Assembly (NCBI GenBank): GCA_900548515.1
Contig: URKU01000082.1
Span: 1-8,589 of the forward strand
Length of the DNA stretch: 8,589 bases
Direction of reading: 5' to 3'
Origin: an uncultured Collinsella sp.
GTDB lineage: Bacteria; Actinomycetota; Coriobacteriia; Coriobacteriales; Coriobacteriaceae
In this document: piece after piece, positions 1 to 5,501 of the stretch
Layout of the letters: each line of letters opens with the position of its first letter
How positions within the stretch are numbered: the stretch's first letter is position 1
Position numbers and translations under genes: made by a program
The notes under the pieces: generated by a model
Database searches by the model: none
Seen by the model: only the letters and a program-made list of their open reading frames with translations
Told to the model about the DNA's origin: nothing

Positions 1-1
1 C

Positions 2-253
2 ACCGGTGAGGACGAGGCGTCCTATGCGCGCCTGGCTCGCATGGCCGGTCGCGACCTGGAGACGCTCTGGCCCGACGAGGCCGTGTATGCGCTGCGCGCC
101 GCGTTCGCCAAGTTCCGCAAGGCGTTCTTCGCGCGCGGGGGAGAGCGCCTGAGCATAGAGCTGGGCGACGCTTTCCTGCGCTTCCTAATGGTGTGCGAGT
201 ACGCCGATGCCCCGGTGTTCTTCAACCTTGTTATGGTAATGCGACCGCCATAA
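2..253 (+). CDS. 3' end of an unrecognised protein gene (5' truncated by window edge)
   Basis: An open frame enters from the left edge and runs 83 codons to a TAA at 251-253. Its codon use (mostly G or C in third positions) resembles the genes further right, which supports real coding. The fragment is alpha-helical in character, with charged segments such as AFAKFRKAFFARGGERL and a hydrophobic tail ending NLVMVMRPP. I do not recognise the family and see no catalytic motif. An internal ATG at 41 has no ribosome binding site and is unlikely to be the start, so the true start lies outside the window. The stop codon sits in the 3' arm of a small inverted repeat (TTATGG 231-236, CCATAA 248-253). 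The last residues could therefore be a shortened or altered C-terminus, but this cannot be judged without the rest of the gene. Confidence 0.6.
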   Translation, partial: TGEDEASYARLARMAGRDLETLWPDEAVYALRAAFAKFRKAFFARGGERLSIELGDAFLRFLMVCEYADAPVFFNLVMVMRPP

Positions 254-420
254 TCGTCGTGAGCAGGTCCTCACCACGGGATCCGCGCCCCTGCCACGGC
301 TTCTCAACGCTTTCCACGCGCCTCGCGCCCGTGAGGGGTGGGGCGCGTGGTGTGTGGGAAGGGTTGGAAAGTCCCACGCCCAGCCGGAGAAGGACAGGAA
401 CAGCGTTAAGCCCTGTTCCG
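231..420. other. Hairpin-dense GC-rich block after the partial gene; possible structured RNA or 3' UTR
   Basis: Five short inverted repeats follow one another: TTATGG/CCATAA (231-236, 248-253), GTGAG/CTCAC (259-263, 270-274), CCACGCGCC/GGCGCGTGG (314-322, 342-350), GTGGGA/TCCCAC (354-359, 372-377) and GGAACAG/CTGTTCC (397-403, 413-419). No run of T follows any of them, so none is a standard intrinsic terminator, although the last is followed by GGTTTAT. I compared the block by eye with the conserved parts of RNase P RNA, SRP RNA, tmRNA and common riboswitches and found no match. High GC alone produces some stems by chance, so a functional RNA is only a possibility. Confidence 0.3.
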
Positions 421-458
421 GTTTATCACCCAATTCCAGGTGCGGCCATCGCACTAGA

Positions 459-511
459 CTTGCAAAATAGAACTACAAGAAATTGAATATCTTGCAGCTC
501 TACTTTGCAAG
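459..511 (-). repeat. 22-bp inverted repeat with 9-nt loop; fully paired RNA hairpin only if read from the minus strand
   Basis: The arms are 459-480 and 490-511, separated by AATTGAATA. Nineteen of 22 positions are perfectly complementary. The other three (467, 472, 475) are A in the left arm facing C in the right arm. Read as minus-strand RNA, these become G-U wobbles, so the whole 22-bp stem pairs; read as plus-strand RNA they are A-C mismatches. The element is more AT-rich than its surroundings. No T-run follows on either strand, so it does not look like an intrinsic terminator. It could be a hairpin in an untranslated RNA, abutted ends of a mobile element, or a protein binding site. Confidence 0.6.
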
Positions 512-557
512 ACGGCCGCGTCCTGAACTTTGGTGTATGGGCGCCGCGCGATGAAGC

Positions 558-650
558 GTGGCCGCCCCCTTTAGAATCGTTGTCGCTACAACAATCGGTT
601 CTGAAGAAAGGACAGCCGCTATGGACGGCGTAACCGAAAACGGCCCCTAG
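558..650 (+). CDS. Possible micro-ORF or gene remnant ending inside the terminator stem
   Basis: A short frame from a GTG at 558 (preceded in frame by TGA at 552-554) runs to TAG at 648-650, giving 30 residues including FRIVVATTIGSEERTAAMDG. An ATG at 621 in the same frame has a good Shine-Dalgarno sequence (AAAGGA, 607-612, 8-nt spacing) and would give only nine residues, MDGVTENGP. The stop lies in the left arm of the 638-683 hairpin, as is common where a gene ends directly in its terminator. No family is recognisable. It may be a leader peptide, a gene remnant or chance. Confidence 0.2.
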   Translation: MAAPFRIVVATTIGSEERTAAMDGVTENGP

Positions 651-683
651 CATCGGAGGTGTTTCCTCAGCTAGGGGCCGTTT
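638..683. terminator. Bidirectional intrinsic terminator
   Basis: A perfect 14-bp inverted repeat pairs AAACGGCCCCTAGC (638-651) with GCTAGGGGCCGTTT (670-683). An inner stem GAGG/CCTC closes a TGTTT loop. The stem is GC-rich in the middle, with A-rich sequence on the left and GTTTCG on the right, so it could stop transcription from both sides. Short frames on opposite strands end within it (TAG at 648-650 on +, TGA at 669-667 on -), the layout expected between convergent transcripts. Confidence 0.7.
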
Positions 684-735
684 CGATCCGTTCGGGATGA
701 GGACTTCCCGCCGTCGCCTCTTTGAGTGCCTCCAT
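667..735 (-). CDS. Possible small ORF or C-terminal gene remnant on the minus strand
   Basis: The minus-strand frame from 813 down to TGA at 669-667 encodes 48 residues of coding-like, helical character, including ARRITEEAWMEALKEATAG and ending ERIETAPS. An ATG at 735-733 has a near-perfect Shine-Dalgarno sequence (GAGGAGG, complement of 741-747) five nt upstream, giving a 22-residue peptide. Upstream, another frame reads KAIADGIKSYAAY, which hints at a longer gene broken by a frameshift near 790. The frame ends in the loop of the 638-683 terminator. The Shine-Dalgarno bases could equally be Glu-Glu codons of a longer reading. I recognise no family. Confidence 0.25.
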   Translation of the reverse strand: MEALKEATAGSPHPERIETAPS

Positions 736-756
736 CCAGGCCTCCTCGGTGATGCG

Positions 757-992
757 CCGTGCATTTTTTGGAGTATTCAGCAGCTCGAGTAGGCTGCATA
801 CGATTTGATACCGTCAGCGATGGCCTTCTGATGTTTCCGATGAGCGTTTCGATTCAGATTTTGCTGTTTTTCGGAGTGAGGGCATGTCATTTTTGCCGTG
901 CTGGGATGCAAAATGACGTAGCGCCTTACCCTTTACCCGCTCGCGACGGTGCTGGCACGGGCGGGCTGCAGAATACTCCGTTTTTTGCACGG
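757..992. repeat. 236-bp segment bounded by 28-nt imperfect inverted repeats (MITE-like)
   Basis: The left end (757-784) and the reverse complement of the right end (965-992) share CCGTGCA, then a six-base homopolymer block, then GGAGTATTC, one mismatch and GCAGC. In all, 21 of 28 positions match. Most mismatches lie in the homopolymer block, which is T-rich in the left copy and A-rich in the inverted right copy. As a side effect, both copies can be translated to EYSAAR on opposite strands. No transposase is present, and the five bases just outside do not form an obvious target-site duplication. It may be a small non-autonomous element, or a pair of dispersed regulatory repeats. Confidence 0.45.
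886..917. repeat. Hairpin inside the 757-992 segment
   Basis: GTCATTTTTGC (886-896) and GCAAAATGAC (908-917) form a 10-bp stem with one bulged T and an 11-nt loop. It resembles repetitive palindromic elements of bacterial intergenic regions. It lies between the two 28-nt inverted repeats but not at their exact midpoint. No function is assigned. Confidence 0.5.
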
Positions 993-1276
993 TCCGGGAT
1001 GGGGTACCTCGGGGCAACACGGCGGTAGCCCGTAAAAATATACAATTTGTAACGGGAATTATGCAAACTGAAGAGACAGGCGGTGTAGATGCCTAAATCG
1101 AAGCGCTGTCTGCAAAACAAAGTGCGCCTCTGGGTGTCGGGACCTGCCGCCCGACCCGTTTTCCTTCGTCTCCTTTTGATCACATGATCCCCTGGGGACG
1201 GAGGAAGCGGCTCATTTCGACCGTCCGAATAAAACAATCCCGTCCCAAATTAGCTGCCTGCGCCCCCCGGGGTTGA

Positions 1277-1346
1277 TTAGACTTTAGAGGAAACTACCGA
1301 CTGCGGTGCCCTTGTCGGGCACTGTTCGAACTGTAGGGGAGTCTAA
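1277..1346 (+). promoter_or_regulatory. Candidate structured leader of guaD (unassigned cis-regulatory RNA)
   Basis: TTAGACT (1277-1283) is perfectly complementary to AGTCTAA (1340-1346), closing a 56-nt interior. The right arm overlaps the end of the guaD ribosome binding site (AGGGGAG, 1335-1341). Inside, two hairpins compete for the same bases: CCGAC/GTCGG (1297-1301 with 1314-1318) and GTGCCC/GGGCAC (1306-1311 with 1317-1322). CTAC (1294-1297) and GTAG (1333-1336) can also pair. This is the form of a translational switch, but the sequence does not match the guanine riboswitch core, and no known class is recognised. A rival reading is that TAGACT (1278-1283) is a -10 box, in which case the left arm would not be transcribed. 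Confidence 0.35.
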
Positions 1347-1350
1347 GGTC

Positions 1351-2649
1351 ATGGAATTGTTCGGGGGCTCGTTCATCCTCCGTGGCACGGTGTGCCAGAG
1401 CGCGTCGCGAGATCGCGTTGAGGCGCGTGCGGATGCTTGCGCGGTGTGTGTTGATGGCATTTCGCAGGGCGTCTTTGATGCCGCATCGGTGCCTGCTGCC
1501 TTCGAGGATCTGCCCGTTGTGGACTGCGGTGATGCGCTCATTGTTCCCGGTATGACCGACCTGCACGTTCATGCGCCGCAGTATGCCTTCCGTGGGCTGG
1601 GTATGGACCTAGAGCTGCTCGATTGGCTAAACGTCCACGCCTTTCCCGAAGAGGCGCGCTACGCTGACGCCGCCTACGCCGTCCGTGCTTACCGTATTTT
1701 CGCCGACGACCTACGCTGCAGCGCTACTACACGCGCCGTCATCTTCGGCACCATGCACGCCGGCGCTACGGTCACCCTGATGCGCGCGCTTGAGGCCACG
1801 GGCCTCGTTACCCGCGTGGGCAAGGTGAGCATGAACCGCAACTCCCCGGATTACCTTACTGAGGGTACCGACGAGGCCGCTCTCGCTGCCGAGCGGCTCT
1901 GGCTCGACACCGTGGATGCTGCTGCATTTTCACGTACCGCTCCTATCGTTACACCGCGCTTTACGCCCTCCTGCACCGACGAGCTTATGCGTGGCCTCGG
2001 TGCCATTGCCGCTGAGCGCGACCTGCCCGTGCAGTCGCACCTCTCCGAGAATCCCTCCGAGGTCGCGTGGGTGCGCGAGCTGTGTCCCTGGGCGAGTTGC
2101 TATGGCGACACCTATCGCAGGATGGGGCTCCTTGGCCATCCGGGAGCACCTGCGATCATGGCGCACTGCGTCTACTCGGGTGAGGAAGAGGCTGAGATGC
2201 TGCGGGCTGCAGGTGCGTACGTCGCGCACTGCCCGCAGTCGAATGAGATGCTCGCTTCGGGCATCGCGCCGGTGCGCCGCTACATGGAAGATGGCCTCAA
2301 TGTGGGGCTCGGAACAGATGTCGCCGCCGGTGCGACGCTCTCGATGTTCCGCGCGATGGCCGATGCCGTTGCCGTGTCCAAGCTGCGCTGGCGGCTGGCG
2401 GACGATGCGTTGGCGCCTTTGACCTGGCAGGAGGCCTTTTGGCTCGCGACGCGCGGTGGCGGATCGTTCTTCGGCCGGGTTGGCGGCTTCGACAAGGGCT
2501 TTGAATTCGACGCGCTTGTGCTAGACGACGCCGACGCCCGTTGCCCGCGCGAGCTAGAGCCGCTCGCGCGTTTGGAGCGGTTCGTTTATCTCGCCGAGGA
2601 GAGCGGGCGGATCACGCGGAAGTACGTGCGGGGTACGGAGGTGCTATAG
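1351..2649 (+). CDS. guaD: Guanine deaminase
   Basis: This cytosolic, zinc-dependent amidohydrolase (432 aa, near the usual length) hydrolyses guanine to xanthine and ammonia, feeding purine salvage or catabolism. The zinc ligands expected in the family are all visible: LHVH (H72, H74), QSHLSEN (H230), MAHC (H272) and GTDVAAG (D323). The blocks HAPQYAF (74-80), LLDWLNVHAFPEEARY (89-104) and TPRF (201-204) are typical of guanine deaminase rather than cytosine deaminase or SsnA. I chose ATG 1351 because AGGGGAG (1335-1341) lies nine nt upstream. An in-frame GTG at 1306 lacks a ribosome binding site and falls in the foldable leader. The gene appears monocistronic. No clear terminator follows, although GC-rich repeats (GATGCGC twice near 2690-2705) occur downstream. 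It is not functionally tied to its neighbours. Confidence 0.93.
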   Translation: MELFGGSFILRGTVCQSASRDRVEARADACAVCVDGISQGVFDAASVPAAFEDLPVVDCGDALIVPGMTDLHVHAPQYAFRGLGMDLELLDWLNVHAFPEEARYADAAYAVRAYRIFADDLRCSATTRAVIFGTMHAGATVTLMRALEATGLVTRVGKVSMNRNSPDYLTEGTDEAALAAERLWLDTVDAAAFSRTAPIVTPRFTPSCTDELMRGLGAIAAERDLPVQSHLSENPSEVAWVRELCPWASCYGDTYRRMGLLGHPGAPAIMAHCVYSGEEEAEMLRAAGAYVAHCPQSNEMLASGIAPVRRYMEDGLNVGLGTDVAAGATLSMFRAMADAVAVSKLRWRLADDALAPLTWQEAFWLATRGGGSFFGRVGGFDKGFEFDALVLDDADARCPRELEPLARLERFVYLAEESGRITRKYVRGTEVL

Positions 2650-2778
2650 CGGGCGCCAGATCGGGCAAGAGCGGCTATGAGGGGGTCGATGCGCGGTTGA
2701 TGCGCCGCCCTGTCCTGGACGTATTTCTGGAGCGTTTCCCCGGTTGATTTCCCCTACCATAAATTACCCTCGGCATAC

Positions 2779-2806
2779 TTGCGCGAGCATCTGCTCGTGC
2801 TACACT
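2779..2806 (+). promoter_or_regulatory. Promoter of the ribU operon
   Basis: A -35-like TTGCGC (2779-2784) and a -10 box TACACT (2801-2806) are separated by 16 bp. TG at 2798-2799 gives an extended -10 (TGCTACACT). Transcription would begin near 2813, exactly at the 5' edge of the FMN riboswitch, which strongly supports the assignment. Confidence 0.6.
2784..2797. promoter_or_regulatory. Palindrome between the -35 and -10 boxes; possible operator
   Basis: CGAGCA-TC-TGCTCG is a perfect 6-bp inverted repeat with a two-base centre, sitting in the spacer of the ribU promoter where a bound protein would block RNA polymerase. It loosely resembles the Gram-positive LexA box (CGAAC-N4-GTTCG) but differs at the A/T pair of each half. 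The binding protein is unknown, and the palindrome could be chance. Confidence 0.3.
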
Positions 2807-2814
2807 TGCAATTG

Positions 2815-2998
2815 CTGTTTCAGGGCGGGGTGAAATTCCCCACTGGCGGTAAATCGGGCGGTGTCAAAGGGGCGCCGTGGCGCAGGCGAGATGCCTGCGA
2901 CCGAGCCGATGAGTCCGCGACCCGTGTGTGCGTTGGTTCGCATGCCGGCTGAACTGGTGAGATCCCAGTACCAACGGTTAGAGTCCGGATGAAAGAGG
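2815..2998 (+). promoter_or_regulatory. FMN riboswitch (RFN element)
   Basis: The conserved parts of the FMN aptamer appear in order: AGGGCGGGGTGAAATTCCCC then GGCGGTAA at the 5' side, GAGTCCGCGACCC in the middle, and CTGGTGAGATCCCAGTACC, AACGGTTAGAGTCCGGATGAAAGA at the 3' side. The P1 helix pairs TTTC (2818-2821) with GAAA (2991-2994) and can extend through CT/AG. Only about ten bases separate its end from the ribU start, leaving no room for a terminator, so control is probably at translation: FMN binding would hide the adjacent AGAGG/AGGTGA ribosome binding site. High FMN should lower RibU synthesis. An alternative pairing, AGATC (2960-2964) with GATCT (3004-3008), is possible but untested. 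Confidence 0.95.
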
Positions 2999-3009
2999 CA
3001 GGTGATCTT

Positions 3010-3600
3010 ATGTCTGAACAGTCACAGCATATCCATTTTGAGAACACGAATAGGTGGAGCACCAAACAGCTCGTTACCATGGCGTTGATGTGCGCCTTGG
3101 GCGCCTTGTTTATGTACGTGCAGCTGCCCATCCTTCCTTCGGCGCCGTTTTTGACGTATGACCCGTCGCTGGTGCCGGCGATGGTGTGTGGATTTGCGTA
3201 TGGCCCTGGTGCCGGCACCGCTGTTGCCGCTATGGCGATTGTTGTCCATGCGCTTACCACGGGCGACTGGGTCGGTGCGCTTATGAACCTGGTTGCCACG
3301 CTGGGCTACATTCTGCCCGCGGCTATCGTCTATCAGAAGATGCATACCTATAAGGGTGCCGTGATTGGCCTGGTGCTCGGCGTTATTGCCGCTACGGCGT
3401 TGTCTATGGTCGCAAATCTTACCATTGGCGTATGGTTCTGGTATGGCTCGGTCGATGTGATCGCCCCGCTTATGATTCCTGCCGTGCTGCCGTTCAACCT
3501 TATCAAGACCGTGCTTAACTCGGTATTGACGCTTGCGGTGTACAAGGCGGTCTCCAACCTCATCACGCCCAAGAAGGACCAGGTCAAAGGCCGCGCATGA
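3010..3600 (+). CDS. ribU: Riboflavin ECF transporter substrate-binding (S) component
   Basis: This 196-residue membrane protein has about six hydrophobic helices, the standard size for an S component. It captures riboflavin from outside the cell and docks on the EcfA-EcfT module. The first helix carries an AxxxA motif (A25, A29), used by S components to contact EcfT. PFLTYDPSLVPAMV (46-59) is the signature stretch of RibU. ATG 3010 is preferred: AGGTGA (3000-3005) lies four nt upstream. The in-frame ATG at 2988-2990 region is part of the conserved GGATGAAAGA of the riboswitch, so a start there would be an artefact. The riboswitch directly upstream independently confirms the flavin substrate. 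The gene overlaps the next one by ATGA (3597-3600), implying coupled translation. Confidence 0.93.
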   Translation: MSEQSQHIHFENTNRWSTKQLVTMALMCALGALFMYVQLPILPSAPFLTYDPSLVPAMVCGFAYGPGAGTAVAAMAIVVHALTTGDWVGALMNLVATLGYILPAAIVYQKMHTYKGAVIGLVLGVIAATALSMVANLTIGVWFWYGSVDVIAPLMIPAVLPFNLIKTVLNSVLTLAVYKAVSNLITPKKDQVKGRA

Positions 3601-5501
3601 TTGAGTGTCGGGGCGTTTCCTTTAGCTATGACGGTGCCGTGCCGGCGCTCGACGGCGTCGATCTAAACATCGAGGACGGCGAGTTTTTCTGCATCCTCGG
3701 TGGTAATGGGTCGGGCAAGTCGACGTTTGCCAAGCATCTGAATGCACTGTTGCAGCCCGATGCGGGCACGGTGCGTATCAACGGTATGGATGCGTCCGAC
3801 CTCGAGCTGGTCTATGACATTCGTTCGACCGCGGGCATGGTATTCCAGAATCCCGACGACCAGCTTGTGGCGACGCTTGTCGAGGACGATGTTGCGTTTG
3901 GTCCCGAGAACTTAGGGGTCGAATCGGCCCAGATTGCGCAGCGCGTGCGCGAGGCGCTGAAGGCCGTGGGTCTGGTGGGCTTTGAGCGCCACGAGACCCA
4001 CGCTCTCTCGGGCGGACAAAAGCAGCGCGTTGCGCTTGCCGGCGTGCTCGCCATGGAGCCGCGCGTGCTCATCTTGGATGAGGCCTCCTCGATGCTCGAT
4101 CCGCGCGGGCGCAAGGGCCTTATGAAGGCCTGTCACGCGCTGCACGAACGCGGCATGACCATCGTGATGATTACGCACTTTATGGAGGAGGCCGCTGAGG
4201 CCGATCGCGTTGCTGTCTTCCAAGCGGGCCGCGTTGCCATGCTCGGTACGCCCGAGGAGATCTTGACGCGGGCGGACGAACTCGCGCGGCTGAACCTGGA
4301 TATGCCGGCATCGTGCTGTCTTGGCAGGGCGCTTCGCGCGAAGGGCTTGCCCATTTGCACACGGGTGCGCGAGGCGGATATGGTCGCCGATATAGCGCAG
4401 GCTTATACCAAGCGGAGTAGGACAGGCATCGCCGGGCGGCCTTTCGCATCCGATTCTCGTATTCCCGACAACGTCTTCTCTGCAATCGATGGCGCAGACG
4501 CGCTGGAGCCCGTCATCGAGATTTCGCACCTTTCGTATAGCTATTCGCTGAGCGCCCGCGAGCGTCGCCGTTGGCACAAGCGCTCAGCCGCCGAGGGCGC
4601 ATCGAACAAACAGGCTCTCTGGGGCAACGACCCCAGCAGTCCGTGGGCACTGCGCGACGTGTCTTTGACGGTGCGCCGCGGCGAGTTCCTGGGGCTAGCA
4701 GGCCATACCGGTTCGGGTAAATCCACACTGGTCCAGCACCTCAACGGATTAATCCGCCCGCAGGAGGGGAGCGTTTACGCGCTGGGGCTCGACCTATCAA
4801 GCAAGAAAGACGCTGCCGCGGTTAAGGCAAAGGTCGGCGTGGTGTTTCAGTATCCAGAGCGTCAGCTGTTTGCCGAGACCGTGGCACAGGACGTGGCATT
4901 TGGTCCGCATAACCTTGGCTTGTCGCAGGCCGAGGTCGCCCGCCGCGTTGAGTCATCGCTCGCGCGCGTGGGCCTCGACCTGGCCACGGTGGGCGACAAG
5001 AGCCCCTTTGAGCTCTCGGGCGGGCAGCAGCGGCGCGTGGCGTTTGCTGGCGTGCTTGCCATGGAGCCCGAGGTCCTGGTACTCGATGAGCCCATGGCGG
5101 GGCTCGATCCGGCGGCGCGCAGTGATTTCCTGGAGCTTATCGATCGACTTCGCCATGGGGGCCTGACCGTCGTCATGGTCTCACACAGTATGGATGACCT
5201 CGCCAATTGCTGCGACCGTATTGTCGTGATGAACGAGGGCACGGTGTTTGCCGAGGGAACCCCCGCGCAGGTGTTTGCGCATGCCGATGAGCTCAAGTCG
5301 ATCGGCTTGGGCGTACCTGCTGCTCAGCGCATGGCGTTGGCGCTCGCGGAAGCGGGCGTGCCGCTGCGTTGCGGCGGGCTCTATACGGTTGAGTCGCTGG
5401 TAGACGAGTTGGCGGACCTGCTAATCAGTCGCTCGGGCGGTCCTTCTAACGTCGCGGACATTGCTAAATCCAAGACGGTCGCGCGAGAGGAGGGCTGCTA
5501 A
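3597..5501 (+). CDS. ecfA: Fused ECF transporter ATPase (EcfA1-EcfA2 in one polypeptide)
   Basis: This 634-residue cytosolic protein carries two complete ABC ATPase domains that power vitamin uptake. Domain 1 has Walker A GGNGSGKST (35-43), Q-loop Q84, signature LSGGQ (137-141), Walker B VLILDE (157-162) followed by ASSMLDP (EcfA1 style) and switch H194. Domain 2 has GHTGSGKST (369-377), Q418, LSGGQ (473-477), VLVLDE (493-498) followed by PMAGLDP (EcfA2 style) and H530. Both catalytic Glu and His pairs are intact, so both sites should hydrolyse ATP. In many bacteria these are two separate genes. Residues about 231-303 link the halves. Residues 318-349 are an unusual basic insertion (RERRRWHKR) early in domain 2. 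It overlaps ribU by ATGA and ecfT by TAATG, so the three proteins are likely made together. Confidence 0.93.
   Translation: MIECRGVSFSYDGAVPALDGVDLNIEDGEFFCILGGNGSGKSTFAKHLNALLQPDAGTVRINGMDASDLELVYDIRSTAGMVFQNPDDQLVATLVEDDVAFGPENLGVESAQIAQRVREALKAVGLVGFERHETHALSGGQKQRVALAGVLAMEPRVLILDEASSMLDPRGRKGLMKACHALHERGMTIVMITHFMEEAAEADRVAVFQAGRVAMLGTPEEILTRADELARLNLDMPASCCLGRALRAKGLPICTRVREADMVADIAQAYTKRSRTGIAGRPFASDSRIPDNVFSAIDGADALEPVIEISHLSYSYSLSARERRRWHKRSAAEGASNKQALWGNDPSSPWALRDVSLTVRRGEFLGLAGHTGSGKSTLVQHLNGLIRPQEGSVYALGLDLSSKKDAAAVKAKVGVVFQYPERQLFAETVAQDVAFGPHNLGLSQAEVARRVESSLARVGLDLATVGDKSPFELSGGQQRRVAFAGVLAMEPEVLVLDEPMAGLDPAARSDFLELIDRLRHGGLTVVMVSHSMDDLANCCDRIVVMNEGTVFAEGTPAQVFAHADELKSIGLGVPAAQRMALALAEAGVPLRCGGLYTVESLVDELADLLISRSGGPSNVADIAKSKTVAREEGC

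Larger units (their letters stand above)
254..1350. other. Long stretch without a convincing full-size gene, rich in inverted repeats
   Basis: About 1.1 kb carries no frame that looks like a normal-length protein in composition, start signals or family resemblance. Composition swings between GC-rich blocks and AT-rich patches, such as those near 459-511 and 1034-1060. It contains the repeats and terminator listed separately. It also has weaker stems: CCCGT/ACGGG around an AT-rich centre (1029-1056), AGACAG/CTGTCT (1074-1079, 1106-1111), GTCGGG/CCCGAC (1136-1141, 1150-1155) and GGACGG/CCGTCC (1196-1201, 1221-1226). I find no tRNA, rRNA, CRISPR array, transposase or integrase. Confidence 0.6.

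Noticed and set aside
1136..1165. GTCGGG/CCCGAC hairpin followed by CCGTTTTCC as an intrinsic terminator
   Set aside because: Only six base pairs and a broken T-run two bases away; too weak to call, and no gene ends just before it.
926..1237. 103-codon minus-strand open frame in the gene-free region
   Set aside because: The translation looks like random reading through repeats and hairpins (Arg- and Pro-rich, no motif), crosses the end of the inverted-repeat segment, and has no convincing start signal.
254..1300. tRNA, SRP RNA, RNase P RNA, T-box or transposase in the long gene-free stretch
   Set aside because: I looked for their conserved motifs (TPsiC-like GGTTCGAATC, GGAAGCAGC, GAGGAAAGTCC, GGGTGGNACCGCG, DDE or Tyr recombinase blocks) and found none.
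1306..1350. GTG at 1306 as the start of guaD
   Set aside because: It has no ribosome binding site and would add 15 residues outside the conserved protein; ATG 1351 has AGGGGAG nine bases upstream.
1260..1350. Guanine (purine) riboswitch in front of guaD
   Set aside because: The conserved junction sequences and the two-loop architecture of the purine aptamer are not present, although a closing stem of similar length exists.
2650..2760. GC-rich repeats after guaD as its terminator
   Set aside because: Pairings such as GCGC with GCGC are short and no T-run follows; no confident stem could be drawn.
2784..2797. LexA (SOS) box in the ribU promoter
   Set aside because: The half-site is CGAGC instead of CGAAC, and a damage-response link to flavin uptake has no support; kept only as an unassigned palindrome.
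3912..4577. Long open frame on the minus strand opposite ecfA
   Set aside because: It is the shadow of a high-GC coding frame: rich in Arg, His and Pro, with no domain resemblance, while the + strand encodes intact ABC motifs.
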